Position numbers and translations under genes: made by a program. DNA of 64,000 nucleotides. Origin: Cryptococcus deneoformans JEC21. Lineage: Eukaryota; Basidiomycota; Tremellomycetes; Tremellales; Cryptococcaceae. Below the pieces are notes generated by a model, which saw nothing but the letters and a program-made list of their open reading frames with translations, did not search any database and had not been told where the DNA came from. Positions 1 through 7,998 of this stretch are shown here, piece by piece. Location of the stretch: NCBI RefSeq assembly GCF_000091045.1, contig NC_006685.1, positions 1,676,201 to 1,740,200 on the forward strand, written 5' to 3'. Each line of letters begins with the position of its first letter. The first letter of the stretch is position 1.

Positions 1-1201
1 CCAGCGACGCGTGAAGCAGGTGTGACGTCCCCTGGTATATGTCGTGTAGGATAGACTAGACCAAGCAAATCACGATACACAGCGATACACCTCGACGAAG
101 CAAGGGTCCTAGCAGTCTTGGAGGGAGATGGAGAAGAGCTTGGGAAGCGGAATGCAAGCTGATTGAAGATGGCGATTAGTGAACGAACAGCCATATGAGA
201 GGGGCAAGCGGAATGTGATGGGTGTGGTGTAGGAGTGGGAGAATTGTCGGCTGACTGAGTATCTTCCGCCATGGATGAAGCGATGGATGGCGTCGACATA
301 GGTGGAAGCTCTTTAGTTCTTGATGGAGGGGATAGGGCACTCATCAAGCCTTTGAAGCCAGACGAGCTGGAAAAAGACTCTCGAGATGAAATTGGGGGCG
401 GTTCCTTTATCGGAGGGGGCGTCGTGCTCTCCGATTTTTCCTCGACTTTTGGCAATATCAAGTCTTCCCTTTTACATCTTGCAGAAGAGGCTTGGGTGAT
501 AATAATGTTTCGTATAGCATGGAAACTGCCTCCAGCCGCGGCTGCGTTTATCTCCTGGCTAGGTAATGCCGCCGCATCCTCCTGTTCCACCTCATTCTCT
601 TTTTTCTTGGCCCTGACTTGTCTGCGATCCTCGTCCCGCTCAAGAGTTTCGATCACAGCCGCCTTTACGAGCACATCCAGGGCAGTTTCACGGAACCAAT
701 CATCGGCCTGTTGTAAAAGGGTCTTTTCCAAAAATGGGACAATGACTTGCGAAACGAAGGTGTTTCGAAGTTCCGATATTTGCTCGATATGAACATAAAT
801 GGCGTTAAACATGAAAAGCGCTAGAGATCTCCGCGCCTCCGGTAAATCGTGTGAGGACAGATAAAAGAGGTTTAGCAATTTCCAAATATTGTCGAGCCAG
901 CCGTCTACCACAGGCATACAGAGGTCATGTTCCTGGTAATATTCCAAAATGGTATGGGCGTCGATGTCCGATAACGGTGAGTTAGTTGACAATAGCTGGT
1001 GGATGCGTTCGTCAATGGGAAGTTCGGCACTGGTCCTTGAAAAGTCGAGAGGTTTTAAAATCGTCCGTCTAGTTCGCAATGCAGCCAAAAGGGTAGAGTT
1101 GGCTATCTCAAGACGTTTGTTGCGTTCCCTGACATTAAGTCTGAGCTTGAATCGATTTAAAAGGAGAAGTTCACCCACTTAACATCAGCCAACTGAGCCA
1201 T
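1..1201 (-). CDS. Tuberin (TSC2)-like protein, N-terminal part, runs off left edge
   Basis: Reading the minus strand from about position 1117 down to 1 gives one long open frame. It contains a helical segment (LDNIWKLLNLFYL, then LPEARRSLALFMF) that resembles the N-terminal HEAT-like region of tuberin, which reads VEALW...ADLL...ARHA. Then come DDWFRETALDVLVKAAVIET, a low-complexity Ser/Pro linker, and SSRCIAVYRDLLGLVYPT near the edge. In tuberin this region binds hamartin, and the distant C-terminal GAP domain acts on Rheb to restrain TOR; the GAP domain would lie outside the window. The best start is the ATG at 1199-1201 (MAQLAD), joined by an intron of about 38 nt with acceptor TTCAAG near 1150 to LRLNVRERNK. 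This start is uncertain because the same frame is also continuous with the YJU2-like segment upstream. The family call rests on a weak, partial match. Confidence 0.45.
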
Positions 1202-1679
1202 TAATTCCCTTTCTTTGTTTCCATTGTTTTCTCGAGTCCGACGTATGCTCCCAGTTCGATACCTTTCTAATCCTCCACCATGTGCTTCTTGTTCCTCTCC
1301 CCCGGAAGGGTTGCCCAAATCATCATTGTGGATATCTGTTTCCGAGTTGCAAGTCGCACCGTCTTCACAAACGTATTCTGCGTTCAGAAGGTTGGTTTTG
1401 AATGTAATCTCGGCAGAGCACACCGAACACTTCTATGCTTACGTTAGGGGAGGTTCTCTTGTTTAGTAGTTCTGCTTATTCACTATATGAAGCCTCAAAG
1501 TGTCAGGGCCATCGACCTGCTCTCCATGGATAGTTTCTTTGCTCGCATTGATCCTTTTACCCTTATCTGATCAAGAACGTCAGCAGTGATGGCCAGCTCG
1601 CATATTAAAGGACGGGCCTACGTATGTACTCTCCACATCTGTTACACCGCATAGAAAATGGCACCATCATGCGCACCGT
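1160..1679 (-). pseudogene. YJU2/CWC16-like splicing factor segment, N-terminus not found
   Basis: Three minus-strand exons joined by GT-AG introns encode TVRMMVPFSMRCNRCGEYI, then HKGKRINASKETIHGEQ, then IKCSVCSAEITFK followed by a diverged acidic stretch. This matches the core of YJU2 (CWC16), a step-1 spliceosome factor, in the order RLMAPFNMRC..CGEYIYKGKKFNARKE..YIKC..C.AEITFKTD. Both CxxC pairs of the zinc site are kept. The 40 or so residues that normally come first, including NKYYPPDF, are absent from the next kilobase upstream, where a candidate MITE sits. The conserved FYIKC-preceding block is also strongly diverged (GPDTLRLH). After the zinc region the frame continues through ERELMAQLAD into the tuberin-like ORF. 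This may be a decaying duplicate, a 5'-truncated gene, or the 5' part of a chimeric gene; only transcript data would separate these. Confidence 0.5.
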
Positions 1680-2001
1680 CTGGGTATTTCGTATTAGGTG
1701 AGCAAAAACGTGCAGCGGACATCTTTAGCATTTTCCTTGAGTTGATCCAAGAACCAAGCTCACATGAGGAACATCCTTATGCGTCATCGCTGCAACAGCA
1801 GTTGTGGATGGGATAGCTGAGAGATGGTTTTGCGGCGTCTGAAGGGCAGGAGGGATGGGAGAGGGGGAAAAGAGGATGAGATGGGATGTATTTTGGGCAA
1901 ATGGGCGGGGTGCAGAAATGACGCGCACGAACGGCGATCCGGTAATTCTTTTCCGTCGGCGATGTCCACGCACCAACAATAATGCCGAATCTTTCCTACT
2001 A
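1680..2001. other. Intergenic sequence left of the MITE candidate
   Basis: No supported gene. The minus strand just above 1679 has a plausible acceptor (CTAAT branch-like motif, then CCCAG), so a first exon of the YJU2-like segment may lie here, but no segment encoding the expected NKYYPPDF start was found on reading all three minus frames. Confidence 0.4.
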
Positions 2002-2026
2002 CAGTCGTCTTCCTCAGATCCGGAAC
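2000..2026 (+). repeat. Left terminal inverted repeat plus TA
   Basis: TA at 2000-2001, then a 25-bp inverted repeat 2002-2026 that pairs perfectly with 2492-2516. Confidence 0.75.
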
Positions 2027-2516
2027 CTTCAAATCCGGACATTGGGCAGATCCGGAACCCTTCTGGGTGCATTCAGGTTGTCTGCCACCGTACAGACAGT
2101 TGAGATCCGGACATTTGGGCAGATCCGGATCCGGAACCTCTTGGGGGGCCAACTTCCGGATCTCAAGTCCATAGGTTTTTGGAAGGCCCATAGAGTCACC
2201 GGGAGCCTATTATTAATAGGCGCGCAACTGAGTTCCTCTGAAGGTCGGAATGCATTCTATAAAATAATTTCTGACGCGTAGCCGTCTGCCGTCCCATCTG
2301 TCTACAGTTTCTATAATCATCTTCTAATAATTGGCATGCACACTGAGTGAGTCTGACCCGTCTGACCATAGATATGTTGTCACGCAACCAGTAAAAGCCC
2401 AATTACGTAATTAAATTATCGTTGTCCCGATCCAACCTCCTCGAGAACCGGAGAATCGAGATCCGGAACCCCCAAACCGTTGCACGGTGATGTTCCGGAT
2501 CTGAGGAAGACGACTG
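2002..2516. mobile_element. Candidate MITE with 25-bp perfect TIRs and TA target duplication
   Basis: The sequence at 2002-2026 (begins CAGTCGTCTTCCTCAGATCC) is the exact reverse complement of 2492-2516. Both ends are bordered by TA (2000-2001 and 2517-2518), as expected for a TA-targeting Tc1/mariner/pogo-type transposon. The element is about 515 bp long, encodes no transposase, and carries internal GATCCGGAAC-type motifs in both orientations. It also contains an imperfect direct repeat (about 2033-2057 and 2105-2130, both ATCCGGACATT(T)GGGCAGATCCGGA). The length, lack of coding capacity and subterminal repeats are typical of a non-autonomous miniature element. CAGTC termini occur in some pogo-like families, which is suggestive only. 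No second copy was noticed in this window. Confidence 0.7.
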
Positions 2517-2518
2517 TA
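2492..2518 (-). repeat. Right terminal inverted repeat plus TA
   Basis: Reverse complement of 2002-2026, followed by TA at 2517-2518. Outside the TAs both flanks carry CCTAC, at 1995-1999 (immediately left of the left TA) and 2519-2523 (immediately right of the right TA). This may be chance or a longer target duplication. Confidence 0.75.
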
Positions 2519-2660
2519 CCTACTAGACGTCTTCTCAACTTCTCTATCTGTAGCGCGAGCACCACGCAGAGCTGCCTTACGTACGAAAGAATCTACTGAG
2601 TATAAGAGCAGAGAGGATATATCACAGCATCTAACTGGCAGTGGATAACGTATACCCATC

Positions 2661-3434
2661 ATGCTCCGACGTATGCTCTTGGCCCTGCTTGTCGTTTCTC
2701 TCGTCCTCTTAGTCTCCCCAGTGCAAGCCTCTTTATTTAACGATCCAAGTCTTTCCTACTGTAAATGTACGTACAGCCAACTTTTTGAGCTCTTGTGAAG
2801 TCTTAAAAGTTACTAAGGATCCCCCTTATTTCTAGGCATATGCTTTACCAATTCCACCATCATCCCGCTCTACCGCCCCGAAAACCCCAAGAAACCATGT
2901 TTATCCTGTACCCGCCAATTCTGTATCGATCAAAAGCTCGCTATATGCAAAGGTGCAGAAGTACCAGAACTGAATAAAGATATCGGTACAGGTACTGAAG
3001 GAGATGTTGAAGCTAGATGTTTCAGTGAGATCTTTCCTCAGTACAACAATGAGAAAACGAGAGCGGCACGCTAATGAGGGTGGTCGTGATAGAGCGTGAT
3101 TCGCCAAGAGACCGGCTGGTGGCCACCTTCTTCCTTTTGATTGTTATAGGGCTTCTTCTATATTCTGCTATACGTTCCAGGTTAGTTTCAATAGCCATCA
3201 ACCTGAGTCTTCTTGTACTGAACAAACACGCCATACTACAGGTTGAAAAAAGCTATTGCTACACGAGGACGACCGCAGGATCTTCGAGAATGGGGCGAAG
3301 CATTGCTGCCAATTCCTATCCAGCAGTATTCCGCTTCAGTTTGGCCTAGGAGACGAGAAGAAGAAGGTGGTTCGTGGTCTGGAGGCGAGATGCGTAGCCC
3401 AGGCGGTTATACGCCAGTTAGTGTTGGCAGCTAG
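2661..3434 (+). CDS. Small Cys-rich type I membrane protein, uncharacterised fungal family
   Basis: Four exons (about 2661-2766, 2836-3024, 3093-3180, 3241-3434) encode about 171 aa. A hydrophobic signal peptide (residues 5-23, LLALLVVSLVLLVSPVQA) is followed by a Cys-rich lumenal segment: YCKCICF at about 33-39, CLSC, FCIDQ, AICKG and ARCFKRDS. One transmembrane helix follows (about 107-124, LVATFFLLIVIGLLLYSA), then a basic, Gly/Ser-rich cytoplasmic tail. I recall this layout (CKCxCF, NSTII, CxxCxRQFC, CF.RDS then one TM) from conserved fungal proteins of unknown function, but I can give no verified name. It probably resides in the secretory pathway. The start is the only ATG giving the signal peptide. 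The right side abuts the convergent IWS1 gene. Confidence 0.75.
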
Positions 3435-3573
3435 GGATTATCAAGCTTCTGATTTGACTTCTGGGACCGATGTGTTAATAGAGTAGAAGACAGATTTCGT
3501 TTGTGTTTTGATTTTGGGATCCTATGCATGCTACAACACGAACAGAACTACTGCACACAAATCCAACACCCTT

Positions 3574-4586
3574 CTAATGCTTCTTCGTTTTGACTTGTCT
3601 AGCAAACCTGTTGAACTTTTTATTATCTTGCTGGATTCGGGAGACATGTTGCATCTCTTCGGCGTGATGATGCGTCTTGGGTTCAGGCGCAACAGTATAT
3701 TGCACATCCTTTTTTGAGAGGGGCCATTAGCTCTAATCGCAATGATTTAAAGCGAAAACACCAAACTTACCTGAACAATCTGCAACCTAGCGCCCTTCCT
3801 ATGCGCATTCTCTTCCAAAGCTTTCTTGACATCAAATCTCTTAAATTTCCTCTCCCCCGGACCTCGCTGGCTCTGACTGTAGCCACCTCCAGTACCACCA
3901 CCGCCTTGCGACTGCTCAACCTCATTCTGACTCTCAATGTATCGTGATCGGTAGTTTGCTGGCCGCTTGATGATCGGCCGAGACCAAGCCTGGACGAGGG
4001 CGTCGGCTTGTCGATTGATAGCGGGCGTGACGCGCTTAGTCTTGGTATAGAAGAGGACGATGGGACCGAGACGGCATTCCTTCAAGGTGGTCGTGTCGAG
4101 GTCCATCTGTACTTTGGGTTAGTCGTCCGTCTCGTGGATATAACAGAAAGAACTGGCCCACCTTCGGAAGAACCTCAAAAATGGCCTTCTGAATACCAAC
4201 ACTAGGCAAGCTCTTGTCAGGCAAAGGCTCAAGCCATCTCTTGACAGCTTCGAGCACACCGTTATCAACGATCGACTGCCAAAGGGTCGTGCTGATTTCA
4301 CTATTAGCCACCTGCCAGAATGAGCGACAGAGGACTACAACTTACTTTCTCAACACACCCATCACTTCGTCCAACATGGCAAGCTTGGCTGTACCGGGCA
4401 TTTTGATCCTGTTGGCGGCCTCATCCTTGTCCGCCGCAGCGATCATTCGGTCTCGAAGTCGGGCGCAAATGTCGTCGTGATAAGAATCAACAATCTAAAC
4501 ATTAGGAGTTAGCATATGCCTTACTGCACAGGGGCACACCAACATCAACATCGTCGTCGCCCTTCTTCTTCCGTCTAATGGCCTTA

Positions 4587-4618
<32 letters not shown>

Positions 4619-5276
4619 CAAAGCAAGGCGTCGCTCTGCCCGAGAATTAGCGGCGGTACATTCGGCTTTTGAGACTAAGGTGGAGCTCACGAGTGGCCTC
4701 ATCAAGCACAGGTGCTTCATCTTCATCTTCTTCCTCTTGCCTCTGTCTTCTCCTTTCTGCCCTCTTCTTCTTCTTTCTCCTTCTCTCTCCCCCATCATCC
4801 TCATCCTCATCCTCATCCTCATCTTCATCCTCATCATCCCTTTTAGACTTTTTGAACTTGGGAATCTTGGCCGCACTCGTCGCAGTAGCGGGCACATACT
4901 TCTCTCCCTCATCCATTCTCACATCTTCATCGTCCGACAAATCCGAAGCCTCAGAACCTTGGTTACCGAACACTTCATTGTAAAGTTCATCTCGAGTTTC
5001 CTCCTGTTCCTCGGCTGTGGGCTGCTGTGACACCAGCTCCGCACCTTGATCTTGGTCCTCTTGGTCCTGCAGCCTCTCTTGCTCTGCAACCTGTTCCTGT
5101 TCTTGTTCTAACACCTGAGCCTCGGGCTGTTCATCGTCGTCCTGGTGGTCAGACTCGGGCTCTTCTTGCACTTCTGGCGTAGGCTCAACCGGTAAGTGCT
5201 CTTGCGCTTGCACCTCCTGGTGAAGGTCCTGCTCTCCTGTTTGATCGTGAATGGTGTCAAGGGCGGGAGAGGACAT
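3574..5276 (-). CDS. IWS1: Transcription elongation/chromatin factor IWS1 (Spn1)
   Basis: Spn1/Iws1 binds Spt6 and elongating RNA polymerase II and acts in transcription elongation, chromatin maintenance and mRNA export. The N-terminal third is extremely acidic and Gln/Glu-rich, with a long Asp-Glu run, followed by basic patches ([13 protein letters not shown]). The conserved TFIIS-N/LW-type core lies in the C-terminal half: [52 protein letters not shown] and [10 protein letters not shown], then [16 protein letters not shown] and ANYRSRY. The last exon (3574-3708) encodes the conserved [13 protein letters not shown]-terminus. The start is the ATG at 5274-5276 (MSSPAL); an in-frame Met further upstream (about 5375) is less likely. 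Several short introns interrupt the core. Confidence 0.9.
4793..4839. repeat. TCATCC hexanucleotide repeat inside IWS1
   Basis: About seven tandem TCATCC/TCATCT units. On the coding (minus) strand they encode the alternating Asp-Glu run of IWS1, so length changes keep the reading frame. Confidence 0.85.
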
Positions 5277-5330
5277 TTTGTGGCTTTGAAGGGATTTGTA
5301 TACAGGATAGAGAAGAGATGCAGGCGATAC

Positions 5331-5367
<37 letters not shown>

Positions 5368-5529
5368 GTTAACATCTGCCAGGGTTAGTTTTTTGTTAAG
5401 TAAACCGTAATTTGAACTCTATCGTTCCACATGCGTTCGCGTCCTGCTTCCGCCCGTCTGCACAACATTCATACTCCTTCACTCTCTATACAGCCCACAT
5501 CCCATCTTTTCTTTGTATACATCACAAAA

Positions 5530-5833
5530 ATGGGCATAGTAAACAATATTGTGACGGGTGAGTACACAGCATCTCATTAGTGACTCACAGCTGATCCACT
5601 CTCACAGGCGTCACCCACCCCGTCAGTCTTCTCCCACCCAGGCTCATTTATAATGATCACTGACCCCAAAGCGTGACATTTTGCAGATGGAGCTTCGGGC
5701 CATTGTCAATTTTGCCATTTGGCACGACACTAGGGATATCACTGATACTGTCGAGCTGCCGACGACCCATTATGACCGACCGACCATGCGAAAATGCTGG
5801 GATTTCCTCGATTTGACCAGTAGGAGTTTTGCA

Positions 5834-5870
<37 letters not shown>

Positions 5871-6312
5871 CTGTAAGGCTTTTTCTCATTGCCTCTCTTT
5901 GGCAATCAACTGGGACTATCTTGGCTAACGATCTGCAGGTTTGTCTGTTCTATCTTGTGCTCCGTGCACTGGACACCGTCGAGGATGACATGACCATCCC
6001 CAACGATGTAAAGATTCCTCTTCTTCGCGCGATGCACACCAAGCTTTACGAGCCTGGATGGACATTCAAGGAGTCAAAGGAAAAGGACAAGATTGTCTTG
6101 GAGGAGTTCGACGCTATTCAAACAGAGTTTTCTTTGCTCGACCACAAGTACGTCCATAATGCCTGTAGGCTATTGGGGCGGGGAGCTGACCGCATCGGCT
6201 CAGGTACCAGACTGTCATTGCCGATATTTGCAAGAAGATGGGTGCTGGTATGGCCGACTTTGCCGCCCTTGCTACCCCCGGGAAACCTGTAGCTGAAATC
6301 AACTCCATTGCC

Positions 6313-6350
<38 letters not shown>

Positions 6351-6525
6351 CGGCGAAGGTCTTTCTGGTTTGTTCGCTGCCTCTGGCAAGGAACGCTCTT
6401 TTATCGCCGATCAACTTACTCTTTCCAACTCTATGGGCCTCCTTCTCCAGAAGACTAACATCTACCGTGACTTGCACGAGGACGTTATCGACGGCCGAGG
6501 CTTTTGGCCTCGGGCCATCTGGTCA

Positions 6526-6575
<50 letters not shown>

Positions 6576-6747
6576 TGAGGCAATGTGGGCAGCGAGCGAA
6601 ATGGTGCTCGATGCGTTGAGACATGCTACGGACGCTTTGGACTACTTGACGCTGTTGAGGTGCCAGAGTGTGTTCAACTTCGTGGCGATCCCTGCTGTCA
6701 TGGCCATTGCGACTTTGGAGAGGACATTCATGAACAAGAAGATCTTG

Positions 6748-6782
<35 letters not shown>

Positions 6783-7177
6783 CAGGGTATGTTAATTCTT
6801 TTTTTTTTGCTTTATGTCGGCTGACCAAACACAGCTGATCATGCGAGCAATGAACCCTCGTGACGTGTCTTACATTTTCCGAGAGTACGCCCGCAAGATT
6901 CACGCGAAAGTGCACAAAGACGACCCCAACCTCCTCAAACTTTCCATTGCTTGTGGCAAGGCAAGTTATTCGCTGTCTCGACCTTCCATTGTACTGACGA
7001 TCAGGTTAGATTGAGCAATGGGCTGAACACCACTACCCCTCATTTATCCAGATCGGCAACGCCGCAGGCAATGGCGTCCAGTCTGCCATTGATCCCGTTA
7101 GTAACGATGCACGTGCAGCCTTATTCACGCGTCTCGCTAAGGAGGCACAAGAGGCTGCGATCAAGGCCCGTCAAGAA

Positions 7178-7226
<49 letters not shown>

Positions 7227-7227
7227 G

Positions 7228-7259
<32 letters not shown>

Positions 7260-7443
7260 GATACGAGGCGATTCAAAATGAACAGGCCGTATCTTGGCTC
7301 ATGATCATTGGTGTCATTGTCGGTATGTTGGCATTAATGGCTGCTATGGGAGGTATTGTTGTTTGGGTTATTCTGACAGTGTACGATGAGGTGAGTTGTT
7401 GTTCCCATGGGTTGGTTATTATGCTAACGATGACCAACAGTAA
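5530..7443 (+). CDS. ERG9: Squalene synthase (farnesyl-diphosphate farnesyltransferase)
   Basis: This enzyme joins two farnesyl diphosphates via presqualene diphosphate to squalene with NADPH, the first committed step to ergosterol, at the ER membrane. The spliced protein is about 509 aa. It begins MGIVNNIVTGVTHPMELRAI, like yeast Erg9 (LHPVEM). Diagnostic motifs are LTSRSFARVIRELEGELR-like at about 57-75, LFYLVLRALDTVEDDM (first Asp-rich Mg/PP site, about 79-94), TNIYRDLHEDVIDGRGFWP (second Asp-rich site, about 230-247), CQSVFNFVAIPAVMAIAT, and a C-terminal membrane helix at about 478-506. About eight exons; the last supplies only the TAA after GAT GAG. The C-terminal segment before the TM (GLIKEKSGETDGDEEAKK) is longer than in yeast. 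ERG9 is encoded divergently from IWS1. Confidence 0.96.
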
Positions 7444-7484
7444 TTGGGAAATTTGAAAGAAGATAATGGGTTGTGGATCTATAT

Positions 7485-7516
<32 letters not shown>

Positions 7517-7744
7517 GGTTTTGTACATGGTCAAAGTCGACGCTTGCTGCATTTATACCAATATAGTGCAATACTTTTAGCCGTAGACAAGTAGAATCGG
7601 CAACCGGGAAAATCGTTGTTCGGCGGTCGGCAATATCCGCGTTCCGTTTCGTCAAAAGTCGCTCGCTCTCAGCCCTACTTGCAACACCCGATTTACACCA
7701 TTCGAAACATAGCCAGCAACGCCTAAAAACTGCAGCGAGATAAT
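7444..7744. other. Intergenic, ERG9 3' end to ICP55 promoter
   Basis: About 300 bp between two tandem plus-strand genes. No further gene or clear motif seen. Confidence 0.5.
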
Positions 7745-7966
7745 ATGAGAAACGCTGCTGTGAAATTCGCCCTCCCCCGTCCCGGCATGCTGAGACAGCC
7801 AGCCCTCTCGCGCGCGCTCCTACAAGCCCCGTCTGTCATCTCAGGTTCGTCCGTCTCTGATATTGTCCACGCATGTCGAGAAGAGATGTCCGCTGAACTT
7901 CACTTCGTTACGTTTTATGTAGCTCGCACATACGCCTCTCCCTCCACAATCACCTCCCCAAAGCCG

Positions 7967-7998
<32 letters not shown>

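Noticed and set aside
271..792. 173-codon plus-strand ORF
   Set aside because: It lies opposite the tuberin-like frame and reads as a low-complexity Ser-rich shadow without family features.
1995..2523. 5-bp CCTAC duplication as the target-site duplication
   Set aside because: CCTAC does border both TA dinucleotides, but TA alone with CAG-starting TIRs fits TA-specific transposition better; the extra match may be chance.
4578..5030. Hydrophobic plus-strand ORFs opposite the acidic region of IWS1
   Set aside because: They are mirror images of the GAT/GAA codons of IWS1 (runs of Ser, Ile or Leu).
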